A DNA stretch of 64,000 bases from Glycocaulis albus (GTDB taxonomy: Bacteria; Pseudomonadota; Alphaproteobacteria; Caulobacterales; Maricaulaceae), in contig NZ_BMFS01000004.1 in the NCBI RefSeq assembly GCF_014639075.1, forward strand, positions 1 through 64,000, read 5' to 3'. The position numbers were made by a program, and so were the translations under genes. Every line of letters starts with the position of its first letter. The first letter of the stretch is position 1. This document shows positions 16,771 through 26,125 of the stretch, piece after piece. The notes beneath the pieces are model-generated. The model saw only the letters and a program-made list of their open reading frames with translations. It made no database searches and was not told the origin of the DNA.

Positions 16771-17340
16771 ATGGTCGAACTGGTTGCAGAAGCCCTTGGC
16801 GGCGTGAAGCTGGTGCGCCCACGCCGGTTTGAAGATGAGCGGGGCTTTTTCACCGAGACGTGGAATGCGCGTGCCTTCGCCGCTATCGGCATCAATACAG
16901 CTTTTGTGCAGGACAATCATTCGCGCTCGGTGAGAGCCGGGACGGTGAGGGGGCTGCACTATCAGGCCCCGCCCTTTGCGCAGGCCAAGCTGGTGCGAGT
17001 CAGCCAGGGCCGGGTGATGGATGTGGCGGTGGACGCCCGCGTCGGCTCGCCCAGCTACGGCCAGCACTTCAAGGCGGAGCTCAGCGCGGACAATGGTTTG
17101 CAGCTCTTTGTGCCCGCAGGCTTCCTGCACGGCTTTATGACGCTGGAAGATGACTGCCACGTCCAGTACAAGGTCGATGCGCATTACGACAGAGCGAGCG
17201 ACGGCGCGGTGCGCTTTGATGACCCTGATCTCGCCATAGACTGGGGCCTGCCGACGGGCCGTGCCATCCTGTCGCAGAAGGACGCCGCCGCCCCGCTCTG
17301 GCGTGACTTCACCTCGCCCTTCGTCTGGCAGGGTGATTAG
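16771..17340 (+). CDS. rfbC: dTDP-4-dehydrorhamnose 3,5-epimerase
   Basis: Third enzyme of dTDP-L-rhamnose synthesis (RmlC/RfbC), a cupin-fold epimerase. The N-terminal substrate region reads RFEDERGFFTETWN, the catalytic histidine and base region QDNHSRSVRAGTVRGLHYQ, and the C-terminal part includes the DNGLQLFVPAGFLHGF and ILSQKDAAAP segments. Length (189) is normal. It is followed after 5 bp by rfbD; rfbA and rfbB are not in the window, so the pathway is only half represented here. Confidence 0.93.
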   Translation: MVELVAEALGGVKLVRPRRFEDERGFFTETWNARAFAAIGINTAFVQDNHSRSVRAGTVRGLHYQAPPFAQAKLVRVSQGRVMDVAVDARVGSPSYGQHFKAELSADNGLQLFVPAGFLHGFMTLEDDCHVQYKVDAHYDRASDGAVRFDDPDLAIDWGLPTGRAILSQKDAAAPLWRDFTSPFVWQGD

Positions 17341-17345
17341 CCGCC

Positions 17346-18233
17346 ATGCCCCGCCTGATTATCCTCGGCCGCACCGGTCAGCTTGCTACCGAACTCATCC
17401 GGCAAGCCCCGCAGGCAGGCTGGGATGTGCTGGCACTGGGCCGCGAGGCGGCAGACTTTTCTGATCCTCTGGCCTGTGCGGCAGCGCTGGGCGAGCATCT
17501 GCCCGCAGATGCCGTCATCAATGCGGCGGCCTACACGGCCGTGGACCGGGCTGAGAGCGAGGAGGCGCTGGCCCATACCATCAACGCCGAAACACCGGGC
17601 CGGCTGGCGGCTTTGTGCGCCGGGCGGGGCGTGCCGTTCGTGCATGTGTCCACCGACTATGTGTTCGATGGCACGAAGTCCGGCGCCTATGTCGAAGCCG
17701 ATCACCCTAACCCCCAAAGTGCCTATGGCCGCTCCAAGCTGGCAGGCGAAAACGCCGTTCTGGCCGCCGGTGGACGCAGCCTGATTGCGCGCACCGCATG
17801 GGTTTATTCGGCGCACGGCCAGAACTTCGTCAAAACCATGCTGCGCCTGGGCGCGGAGCGCGATGAGTTGCGCGTGGTGGATGACCAGCACGGATGCCCG
17901 ACCGCCGCATCTGAGCTGGCGCGCTGCCTCCTGGTGGCGGCCAGAGCGATGGCCGAGGGGCGCAGCGCTGGCGGGTTATATCATCTGGCCGGAGCGGGAG
18001 AGACGAGCTGGGCCGGCTTTGCCGGTGCGATCTTTGAGCATGCCGCGCCGCACTGGGCGCGCAGGCCTTCAGTGACCCCTATCACGACCGCCGACTATCC
18101 AACGCCTGCCCGCCGCCCGGCGAATTCGAGGCTGGATTCCAGCCGGTTCGCAGCGGATTTCGGGACGCGTCCTGATGTCTGGCAGGTATCACTGGCCGAA
18201 CTAGTGCAAAAAATTCTCATATCAGAGAATTAG
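17346..18233 (+). CDS. rfbD: dTDP-4-dehydrorhamnose reductase
   Basis: Last step of dTDP-L-rhamnose synthesis (RmlD/RfbD), a short-chain dehydrogenase fold enzyme using NAD(P)H. The nucleotide-binding turn is GRTGQLATELI at residues about 7-17, VINAAAYTAVDRAE follows, STDYVFDG marks the active site, and YGRSKLAGE carries the catalytic Tyr/Lys. Length is 295. The gene is tightly linked to rfbC. Rhamnose is probably destined for surface polysaccharide. Confidence 0.93.
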   Translation: MPRLIILGRTGQLATELIRQAPQAGWDVLALGREAADFSDPLACAAALGEHLPADAVINAAAYTAVDRAESEEALAHTINAETPGRLAALCAGRGVPFVHVSTDYVFDGTKSGAYVEADHPNPQSAYGRSKLAGENAVLAAGGRSLIARTAWVYSAHGQNFVKTMLRLGAERDELRVVDDQHGCPTAASELARCLLVAARAMAEGRSAGGLYHLAGAGETSWAGFAGAIFEHAAPHWARRPSVTPITTADYPTPARRPANSRLDSSRFAADFGTRPDVWQVSLAELVQKILISEN

Positions 18234-18405
18234 CGTTCAACGCGGGAATTGCTTGGCGGCAGCTCTATATTTCGCGCTTGCAGCATGCCCTTCGCACCTG
18301 CGCTGCATGTAGACAAACCGCCCGCGTGCCGCTAACCCGCCCACCGGCGCATGCAAATGCGCGAAAACCCTTATGGTACAAGGCGAAAAGGTACGGACAA
18401 AGTTC

Positions 18406-19635
18406 ATGTCAAACGGCCAGTCACGCTTCCATGTGCCCGCCCCGCCCTTCCGGCCTGGCGACGCGCCCGACTTCTCCCATCTCGACCTGCAAAAGGCGGG
18501 CGAGGCCAAACGCCCTGATCCGCTGACCGCTCCGGCCAAGATGACCGATCTGGCTATGGGCCTCATCGGCGTGCTGGATCATAACCACCAGGCGGTGGGC
18601 GAGTGGGATCCGCGCCTCTCGCCGGAAGTGCTGCGTGAAGGCCTGTCGCACATGGTGCTGACACGCATTTATGACGCGCGCATGCTCAAGCTGCAGCGCC
18701 AGGGCAAGATGAGCTTCTACATGAAGTCGCTCGGCGAGGAGGCTGTGGCAGTCGCGGCCGCCATGGCACTGGAGAAGTCCGACATGGTCTTCCCGTCCTA
18801 TCGCCAGCAGGGGATATTGTTCGCGCGCGGCCGTAATATCGTGGACATGATGTGCCACTGCATCTCGAACAGCCGCGACAATCTCAAAGGCCGCCAGCTG
18901 CCCGTTCACTACACCTGGGCGGAGGGCAATTTCTTCTCCATCTCGGGCAATCTCGGCACGCAATTCCCGCAAGCCGTCGGCTATGCGATGGCGTGCGCCT
19001 ACAAGGGCGAGGATACGATTGCGGCCAGCTGGATCGGGGACGGCACAACGGCAGCACCCGACTTCCATGCGGCGATGACGCTGGCCTCCACCTACCGGGC
19101 GCCGGTCATCCTGAACGTGGTCAACAATCAGTGGGCCATCTCCACCTATGAGGGGATCGCCAAGGGCGACTCGCCCACCTTCGCCTCCAAGGGGCTGGGC
19201 TATGGCCTCGCCTCGCTCCGCGTCGATGGCAACGACTTCCTGGCCGTCTATGCCGCCACGAAATGGGCCGCAGACCGGGCGCGCAAGGGCGGCGGGGCGA
19301 CCTTTATCGAGCTTTTCACCTACCGCGCCGATGCGCACTCCACCTCGGACGATCCCTCGCGCTACCGGCCGAAGAACGAGTTCGAAGTCTGGCCGCTGGG
19401 CGATCCGATCGAGCGGCTGAAGAACCATCTCATCGGGTTTGGTGAGTGGGACGAGGAACGCCACGAAAAGCTGGAAGAGCAGATGACCGCCCTTGTGGTG
19501 AAATCCTACAAGGAGGCTGAAAGCCACGGCACGCTTCATGACGGCCCGCTCTCTCCGACCCACACCATCTTTGAAGATGTCTACGCGACCGAAGACTGGC
19601 GCCTGCGCCGTCAACGTCAGGATTTGGGGGTGTAA
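18406..19635 (+). CDS. bkdA1: Branched-chain 2-oxoacid dehydrogenase E1 alpha subunit
   Basis: Thiamine-diphosphate-dependent E1 alpha of the branched-chain keto acid dehydrogenase complex, which feeds valine, leucine and isoleucine carbon into acyl-CoAs. The long N-terminal extension (FHVPAPPFRPGDAPDFSHLD) and GDGTTAAPDFHAAMTLAST...VVNNQWAIST (TPP motif GDG to NN) are typical of the bacterial Bkd rather than pyruvate subunits. SFYMKSLGEEAVAVAAA is the E1 alpha substrate region. I use the ATG at 18406 (409 residues); an ATG at 18373 would add 11 residues. E1 beta follows after 3 bp. Confidence 0.92.
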   Translation: MSNGQSRFHVPAPPFRPGDAPDFSHLDLQKAGEAKRPDPLTAPAKMTDLAMGLIGVLDHNHQAVGEWDPRLSPEVLREGLSHMVLTRIYDARMLKLQRQGKMSFYMKSLGEEAVAVAAAMALEKSDMVFPSYRQQGILFARGRNIVDMMCHCISNSRDNLKGRQLPVHYTWAEGNFFSISGNLGTQFPQAVGYAMACAYKGEDTIAASWIGDGTTAAPDFHAAMTLASTYRAPVILNVVNNQWAISTYEGIAKGDSPTFASKGLGYGLASLRVDGNDFLAVYAATKWAADRARKGGGATFIELFTYRADAHSTSDDPSRYRPKNEFEVWPLGDPIERLKNHLIGFGEWDEERHEKLEEQMTALVVKSYKEAESHGTLHDGPLSPTHTIFEDVYATEDWRLRRQRQDLGV

Positions 19636-19638
19636 CCG

Positions 19639-20655
<1,017 letters not shown>

Positions 20656-20657
20656 CC

Positions 20658-21998
20658 ATGAGCGAATACAAGTACAAGCTCCCCGATGTCGGCGAAGGCG
20701 TGGTCGAGGCCGAGATCGTCGAATGGCACATCAAGGAAGGCGACAAGGTCAGTGAGGACCAGCACATCCTTGACGTGATGACCGACAAGGCGACGGTGGA
20801 AATCCCCTGCGCCGTCAATGGCGTGGTGAAGAAGATTGTCGGCAGTCCCGGCGATGTGATCCCGGTGGGCACCGAAATTCTTGTTATCGAGATCGATGGT
20901 TCGCCTCCCACCGAGGAAGAGGCTCCCGCCCCGGAAGTGAAAGAAGACAAGCCCGCCGCCGGTCCCGGAAAGGACAAGGCGCTGGCCGAAGGACCGGACC
21001 GCACCGCGGAAAAGAGCGAAGACCCCGCCGGCGGCAAGCAAGCGGTTCCGCCGGCCAAGCCCGCTGCGCCCAAAACGGCTGCATCCTCTGCCCCCGCCCG
21101 CGCGTCCGGTGAGCGTCCGCTGGCGAGCCCCGCCGTGCGCAAGCGTGCGCTGGATGCCGATATTGATCTTTCCGCCGTGCCGGGTACGGGCCCTGCCGGG
21201 CGCATCACCCATGCCGACATGGATGATTTTATCGCCGCTGGCGGGCGCCTTGCCTCGAAGGCGGGCGGTTCTGCCTCCGGTCCTTCACGCAGCCCCCGCA
21301 CGGGCGTAAAGGAAGAGAAAGTCATCGGCCTGCGCCGGAAAATCGCGCAGAACATGGCCGCCTCCAAGCGCACCATTCCGCACATCACCTATGTCGACGA
21401 GATCGATCTGACGGCGCTGGAAGATTTGCGTGCGCATCTCAATGCCAACCGCACGGACGGCCAGCCCAAGCTGACCCTCATCCCCTTCCTCGTCGCCGCG
21501 ATGACGCGCGCTCTGCCGCAATTTCCGCAGGCTAACGCCCATTTCGACACCGAGGAATCGGTGCTGAAGAAGTTCGATGGCGTCCATTGCGGCATCGCCA
21601 CCGCCACCCCCAACGGGCTGATGGTTCCGGTCATCCGCCACGCCGAGGCGCTGGATATCTGGCAGATCGCCGACGAGGTGAAGCGCCTCGCCGATGCCTG
21701 CCGCGATGGCAAGGCCACCAAGGAGGAGCTTTCCGGCTCCACCATCACCATCACGTCTCTGGGCGCGATTGGCGGCATTGTGACGACGCCGGTCATCAAT
21801 CTGCCGGAGACGGCGATCATCGGCGTCAACAAGATGCAGGTCCTGCCGCGCTATGACGAGGCAGGCCGCGTGGTGCCGCGCAAGATCATGAATCTCTCCT
21901 CCAGCTTCGATCACCGCATCGTCGATGGCTATGAGGCGGCGCTTCTGGTCCAGGCGCTGAAAGGCTATCTGGAAAACCCCGCGACACTGTTCATGTGA
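20658..21998 (+). CDS. bkdB: Branched-chain 2-oxoacid dehydrogenase E2 (dihydrolipoyl acyltransferase)
   Basis: Core acyltransferase of the complex. From the ATG at 20658 the 446-residue protein has a lipoyl domain (residues 1-80, lipoyl lysine in DVMTDKATVEI), an alanine/proline/lysine-rich hinge, a peripheral-subunit binding domain (ASPAVRKRALDADIDLSAVPGTGPAGRI), a second hinge, and the catalytic domain with DHRIVDG near the C-terminus. No E3 (lpd) gene follows; the next feature is a repeat and a small membrane protein gene, so E3 must be supplied from elsewhere. Confidence 0.94.
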   Translation: MSEYKYKLPDVGEGVVEAEIVEWHIKEGDKVSEDQHILDVMTDKATVEIPCAVNGVVKKIVGSPGDVIPVGTEILVIEIDGSPPTEEEAPAPEVKEDKPAAGPGKDKALAEGPDRTAEKSEDPAGGKQAVPPAKPAAPKTAASSAPARASGERPLASPAVRKRALDADIDLSAVPGTGPAGRITHADMDDFIAAGGRLASKAGGSASGPSRSPRTGVKEEKVIGLRRKIAQNMAASKRTIPHITYVDEIDLTALEDLRAHLNANRTDGQPKLTLIPFLVAAMTRALPQFPQANAHFDTEESVLKKFDGVHCGIATATPNGLMVPVIRHAEALDIWQIADEVKRLADACRDGKATKEELSGSTITITSLGAIGGIVTTPVINLPETAIIGVNKMQVLPRYDEAGRVVPRKIMNLSSSFDHRIVDGYEAALLVQALKGYLENPATLFM

Positions 21999-22017
21999 GG
22001 TAGCGCCTCTCCAACAT

Positions 22018-22117
22018 CGTCATTCCGGGGGAGCGTTAGCGACACCCGGAACCCAGAGCCGGATGCACCGCCTTCGCCCTATGATCTCTGGACCCCCGCC
22101 TCACGCGGGGGTGACGA
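22018..22117 (-). repeat. Palindromic repeat, family B copy 2
   Basis: On the minus strand it reads as a diverged version of 13163-13249: a CCCCGCG/GCGGGGG hairpin, CCAGAGATCATAGGGCGAAGG in the centre, then GGCTCTGGGTTCCG and a terminal GGAATGACG. It fills the gap after the bkd genes and could act as a transcription or mRNA-stability boundary. Confidence 0.7.
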
Positions 22118-22200
22118 GGGTTGGGACAGTCCAAACAGATGCGGAACCACCCCGCGCGCCTGCCCGTTACCTTTCCTGACTTAACAAGGGAGCTGGCATC

Positions 22201-22413
22201 ATGCGGGCATTCTGGATTTTCGTTGTTGGTACGGTCTTCGCGCTCGGCGCGCTGGGATACGCTGCGCACCTTCTTGGCGTGCAGACCCAGTGGATCATCA
22301 TCGGCATCGTACTGGTCGGCGGTATCGCCATTGCCAGCGGGGCGGGCCTTGCCCGCCGCCGCAACCAGACCAATGTGGCGGTCAGCTCTGATGGCGACAA
22401 GGGCGGAGAGTGA
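22201..22413 (+). CDS. Small two-helix membrane protein, hypothetical
   Basis: A 70-residue protein with two hydrophobic helices (residues about 4-24 and 31-50) and a short hydrophilic tail with Arg/Asn followed by GDKGGE. The ATG at 22201 has AAGGGA upstream, which supports expression. I do not recognise a family. It is convergent with ubiD, with stops 4 bp apart, and no functional partner is evident. Confidence 0.62.
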   Translation: MRAFWIFVVGTVFALGALGYAAHLLGVQTQWIIIGIVLVGGIAIASGAGLARRRNQTNVAVSSDGDKGGE

Positions 22414-22416
22414 ACC

Positions 22417-23916
22417 CTAAAGCCCCAGCTCCCCCCACATCGCGTCTACCTTGTCGATGATCTCCTGCTCCATGAAGAGCTTCTCGCCCCATTCGCGGGT
22501 CGTTTCGCCTTCCCATTTATTGGTGGCATCCAGCCCGATCTTGGAGCCGAGCCCGGAGACGGGCGAGGCGAAGTCCAGATAATCGATAGGCGTATGTTCG
22601 ATGATGGTGCAGTCGCGCGCCGGGTCCATGCGCGTGGACATGGCCCACATCACGTCCTTCCAGTCGCGCGCATTGATGTCGTCATCCACCACGATCACCC
22701 ATTTGGTGTACATGAACTGGCGAAGATATGACCACGCGCCCAGCATTACGCGCTTGGCATGGCCGGGATAGGCCTTCTTCATCGAGATGACGGCGATGCG
22801 ATAGCTGCATCCTTCGGGCGGCAGCCAGAAATCGATGATCTCGGGAAATTGCTGGCGGATGAGGGGGATGAACACCTCGTTGAGCGCTTCGCCGAGCACG
22901 CTCGGCTCGTCGGGCGGACGGCCCGTGAAAGTGGTGAGGTAAATCGGATCAGAGCGCATGGTGATGGCGCTGATCTCGAACACGGGGAAGCGCTCCACCG
23001 AATTGTAATAGCCGGTGTGGTCGCCATAGGGCCCTTCCGGCCCGTCCTCATCCAAGAGGACATGGCCCTCAATGACGATCTCGGCTTCGGCGGGCACTTT
23101 CAAGGGCACGGTCTTGCACTCAACCAGCTCGGCCTTGCGGCCCCTCAGGAGGCCGGCAAACTGGTATTCCGAGAGCGTGTCCGGCACCGGCGTGACGGCG
23201 GCCAGAATGGTCCCCGGATCAGCCCCGATCACGGCAGCCGCGGGCAGGGGATCGGGCCGCGATCCCTTCCAGCGCTGATAGTGCTGCGCGCCGCCGCGAT
23301 GTTTGAGCCAGCGCATAAGCGTGCGGTTTTTCGACAGCTTCTGCATCCGGTAGATGCCGAGGTTGAAGTCGTCCTGCTTGTCGGCGGAGGGGCCCTTGGT
23401 GACGACCAGCGGCCAGGTGATCAGCGGGGCCGGTTCGCCCGGCCAGCAGCCCTGAATGGGAAGGCGGTCCAGATCAATATCATCGCCGGTCAGCACGATC
23501 TCCTGGCAGGGCGCTTTCTTCACCGTGCCGGGGCGCATCGCCATCACGGTCTTGGCGAGCGGCAAGAGCTCCAGCGCGTCTTTCAGGCCGCGCGGCGGTT
23601 CGGGCTGGCGCAGGAAGGCCAATAGCTCGCCCACCTCGCGCAGATCGGCGGCCGTCTTGCGCGGTTCACCGCCCATGGTCACCGCGCGCGCGACGCGCTC
23701 CACCGTGCCGAAGAGATTGACCAGCGCGGGCATCTCAGCCGCCCGCCCGTCTTCGTGAACCGGGTTTTCAAAAAGGACCGCGGGACCGCCTTTTGCCAGC
23801 AGGCGTGTCTGGATTTCCGTCATCTCCAGATGGGTGGATACCGGCCTGGCGACGCGCTTCAGCTCGCCTTCGGCCTCCAGCAATGCCATGAATTCGCGAA
23901 GGGATTTGTACGCCAT
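22417..23916 (-). CDS. ubiD: UbiD-family decarboxylase
   Basis: Prenylated-FMN-dependent decarboxylase; the classical member removes the carboxyl of 3-polyprenyl-4-hydroxybenzoate in ubiquinone synthesis. The 499-residue length and segments such as [44 protein letters not shown] near the prFMN site, [14 protein letters not shown] and [27 protein letters not shown] match UbiD. The catalytic Glu-Arg-Glu triad cannot be assigned safely by eye. ubiX, which supplies the cofactor, is not in the window. The gene stands alone. Confidence 0.92.
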   Translation of the reverse strand: MAYKSLREFMALLEAEGELKRVARPVSTHLEMTEIQTRLLAKGGPAVLFENPVHEDGRAAEMPALVNLFGTVERVARAVTMGGEPRKTAADLREVGELLAFLRQPEPPRGLKDALELLPLAKTVMAMRPGTVKKAPCQEIVLTGDDIDLDRLPIQGCWPGEPAPLITWPLVVTKGPSADKQDDFNLGIYRMQKLSKNRTLMRWLKHRGGAQHYQRWKGSRPDPLPAAAVIGADPGTILAAVTPVPDTLSEYQFAGLLRGRKAELVECKTVPLKVPAEAEIVIEGHVLLDEDGPEGPYGDHTGYYNSVERFPVFEISAITMRSDPIYLTTFTGRPPDEPSVLGEALNEVFIPLIRQQFPEIIDFWLPPEGCSYRIAVISMKKAYPGHAKRVMLGAWSYLRQFMYTKWVIVVDDDINARDWKDVMWAMSTRMDPARDCTIIEHTPIDYLDFASPVSGLGSKIGLDATNKWEGETTREWGEKLFMEQEIIDKVDAMWGELGL

Positions 23917-24035
23917 GCCTGCCGTCCTGCCTTATAGCCGATAACGGGTTATAGCGCCGGCAGCCGCGCCTGCCAGTGCGGCCATGTGCGCAAGATGTGT
24001 AACGGAGCGTAAACGGGCGGCGCGTTTCACTATGT

Positions 24036-24110
24036 CCCGTACCGATACCCCCTTTCGGTGCGACTCCTTGACGGAACGGGCCGGCACCCCCCACCGCCGG
24101 CCCGTTTTCG
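24036..24110 (+). ncRNA. Candidate small RNA with terminator
   Basis: A plus-strand terminator-like hairpin at 24075-24106 followed by TTTCGTTT has no plus-strand gene upstream: the neighbours (ubiD and the GNAT gene) both read left. Just 5' lies a second hairpin, ACCGA (24041-24045) with TCGGT (24055-24059), and between the two an unpaired stretch containing CTCCTT (24064-24069), complementary to a Shine-Dalgarno core. Both hairpin loops are C-rich. This layout resembles trans-acting bacterial sRNAs. The 5' end and promoter are not defined; the coordinates are an estimate. Confidence 0.4.
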
Positions 24111-24113
24111 TTT
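24075..24113 (+). terminator. Intrinsic terminator-like hairpin
   Basis: AACGGGCCGGC (24075-24085) pairs perfectly with GCCGGCCCGTT (24096-24106), loop ACCCCCCACC, followed by TTCGTTT. The T-rich side is on the plus strand only. It could also help end the leftward GNAT transcript, but the minus-strand side lacks a good U-run. Confidence 0.6.
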
Positions 24114-24129
24114 GGGACCGGCGCGCGCG

Positions 24130-24441
24130 TTACTTTGCCTTGCCGCCCAGCACGTCCTGCCATTCAGGGTGGCGCTCTATCTGCGCTTTCGCAAACGGGC
24201 AGAGCGGCACAATGCGCACACCGCGCGCGCGGGCATCCAGCACGCCGCGCTCCACCAGTGCCTTGCCTACCCCCTTGCCGCGCCATTCATCGGGCACGCC
24301 GGTATGATCGATAATGATCATTTGCGGGTTCAGGATGGAATAGGTCATCTCCGCGTCGGGAAGGCCGGGCGCGCGTGCCACATAGCGGCCCTTGGCGCCG
24401 CTGACCTCCTCGGTGATGGTGAAGTCCGGTGTGTCGGTCAT
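24130..24441 (-). CDS. Small GNAT-type N-acetyltransferase
   Basis: A 103-residue protein of the compact Gcn5-like acyltransferase group (YjdJ/Gtn-like). The acetyl-CoA pyrophosphate loop is visible as VPDEWRGKGVGKALVERGV (residues about 49-67; R/QxxGxG/A pattern), preceded by MTYSILNPQMIIIDHTGV and followed by VRIVPLCPFAKAQIERHPEW, the typical C-terminal end of this subfamily. The substrate is unknown. Only 31 bp separates it from the sulfotransferase-like gene upstream, so it may be the last gene of that leftward transcript. Confidence 0.82.
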   Translation of the reverse strand: MTDTPDFTITEEVSGAKGRYVARAPGLPDAEMTYSILNPQMIIIDHTGVPDEWRGKGVGKALVERGVLDARARGVRIVPLCPFAKAQIERHPEWQDVLGGKAK

Positions 24442-24472
24442 GGGCGGCTCCGTTGCTGGAAAACAGGCTCTG

Positions 24473-25207
24473 TCACGCGGCGGAAAGCTTGCGCTCCCTT
24501 AGGGCCTCGTAGGCGGGCAGGCAGGCCTCTATCACGCTTTGAAGCGTATCCGGGCGTGCGTGCCGCGACGGCGCGGGCGCTTCAAACCCGGTGGATTCCT
24601 CCACCCGGCCATACCAGTGCGGCGCCCAAGGGCCATCGCTTTCCCTGCGGCCCGCAGGCCAGTTCAGCATGGCCTCGTCGAAGGGAATGTCCAGCGCCGC
24701 GCATAACGCGGTAAGCATGCCACGCGGATCGGCCAGCACGTCCGCACCCTCGATGACCGGCCATTGCCGGCCGGTATTGACGGTTATCACCTCATAGAGC
24801 GCGTGCTGGCGCACCGCGCCCAGGTCTTCGGGACGAACATTGCCCATGGTCGCATTGAAGCTGGCGGCTACCGCGGCGGGATCGCGTATCAGGAAGACAT
24901 GCCGGCAACGCGCCGTCCAGGTGAGGTCCACCCCGTCGAGAATGTGCTGGCACATATGCTTCTGGAAAAAGAGTGGCGAGCCTTCAGGCGCCGAGCCGCC
25001 ACAGCGCGCCGCGATTTTTTTCGGATCGGTCGGCCACAGCTCCAGCACCGCCTCGCGGCCGGGATGGTTCAGCCCGGTGCGGTCCAGATAGAATCCGTAA
25101 AAGGGCTCGTCCCACACCTCGCAATCGGCCCGGTTCTCAAAGCTGCGCATCATCGCCGTGGAGATGTTGCGCGGCCCTGACCACAGGCAGATTCGTACGG
25201 TTTTCAT
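24473..25207 (-). CDS. Sulfotransferase-like P-loop protein
   Basis: A 244-residue protein with features of PAPS-dependent sulfotransferases: an N-terminal phosphate-binding loop (LWSGPRNISTAMMRSF, residues 8-23) and a 3'-phosphate-binding-like VFLIRDPAAVAASFNATMG in the middle. No specific acceptor can be named. The start codon follows immediately after the stop of the class IV aminotransferase gene (TAG then ATG with no gap), so the two are translationally coupled. The pairing suggests a shared substrate or pathway, but the enzymatic activity itself is unproven. Confidence 0.78.
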   Translation of the reverse strand: MKTVRICLWSGPRNISTAMMRSFENRADCEVWDEPFYGFYLDRTGLNHPGREAVLELWPTDPKKIAARCGGSAPEGSPLFFQKHMCQHILDGVDLTWTARCRHVFLIRDPAAVAASFNATMGNVRPEDLGAVRQHALYEVITVNTGRQWPVIEGADVLADPRGMLTALCAALDIPFDEAMLNWPAGRRESDGPWAPHWYGRVEESTGFEAPAPSRHARPDTLQSVIEACLPAYEALRERKLSAA

Positions 25208-26125
25208 CTAGGTGCTCTCACGCTCGATCCGCGCAAGATACAGGTTTTGCAGGCGTTCCACCACAGGTCCGCGACCTTTGGTTAAAATTCTGCCGTCTAC
25301 ACTTGAAACGGGTGCAATGCCGGCAAAGGTGCCGGTCACGAAGGCTTCCTGCGCGCCATAGACATCCGTCAGGGAGAAGCGCTTTTCAAAGACCGGAATG
25401 CCCGCCTCCCGGCACAGCTCGATCACCACGCCGCGCGTGATGCCGGGGATGCAGTACTCGCCCGTGGAGGTCCACACCTCACCCTTGCGCACGATGAAGA
25501 AATGGGTGGAGTTGCAGGTGGCCACAAATCCGTGCGGGTCCAGCATCAGCGCCTCGTCTGCGCCCGCCTTGGCGGCCTGTATGCAGGCGGTGATGCAGTT
25601 CAGCTTGGAGTGAGAATTGAGCTTCTGGTCCTGCACGTCCGGATAGCCCCGGCGCACATGCACGGTGAACAGGCTCATGCCGCGCGTGGCCGCTTCCGGC
25701 TTGGGATTCTTGAACTCGGGAATGATGACGATGGTGGCCGGGCCGATATTCACCCGCGGATCCTGATAGGGCGTGCGCTTCAGCCCGCGCGTCACCATCA
25801 GGCGGATATGCACCCCGTCATGCATCTGATTGGCCTGAAGCGTCGCATAGAGCCGCTTTTCCAGCGCCTCCGGCGTCAGGCCGATATCCATGTCGATGGC
25901 CTTGGCGCCCTCGTAGAGCCGCTCCAGATGCCGGTCCAGAAACACGATGCGGCCATGATGGACACGAAGGCCTTCCCATACGCCGTCGCCTAGTATGAAA
26001 CCGGAATCAAAGACCGACACGACGGCCTTTTCGCGCGGGAAAAGCTCGCCATTGACCGAGATGAGGATGTCCGCATTGCGCGGATCATCCACATATTCAT
26101 GCGTGCCCTTGCTGGTGCCGGTCAT
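25208..26125 (-). CDS. Class IV (branched-chain/D-amino acid type) aminotransferase
   Basis: PLP-dependent aminotransferase of fold type IV. Segments VFDSGFILGDGVWEGLRVHHGRIVFLDRHLERL (residues about 38-70), ADEALMLDPHGFVATCNSTHFF (189-210) and YCIPGITRGVVIELC (224-238) are characteristic. The PLP lysine should lie in DQKLNSHSKLN (166-176); this segment differs from the common KSLNYL form, so K168 and K174 are both candidates and substrate type (branched-chain, D-amino acid or other) is open. It overlaps the serine hydrolase gene upstream by 4 bp and abuts the sulfotransferase-like gene downstream. Confidence 0.85.
   Translation of the reverse strand: MTGTSKGTHEYVDDPRNADILISVNGELFPREKAVVSVFDSGFILGDGVWEGLRVHHGRIVFLDRHLERLYEGAKAIDMDIGLTPEALEKRLYATLQANQMHDGVHIRLMVTRGLKRTPYQDPRVNIGPATIVIIPEFKNPKPEAATRGMSLFTVHVRRGYPDVQDQKLNSHSKLNCITACIQAAKAGADEALMLDPHGFVATCNSTHFFIVRKGEVWTSTGEYCIPGITRGVVIELCREAGIPVFEKRFSLTDVYGAQEAFVTGTFAGIAPVSSVDGRILTKGRGPVVERLQNLYLARIEREST

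Noticed and set aside
16206-16832. A 208-codon frame in the gap after tRNA-Leu
   Set aside because: It runs through hairpin repeats and into rfbC in another frame; composition is Arg/Pro/Gly with no protein pattern.
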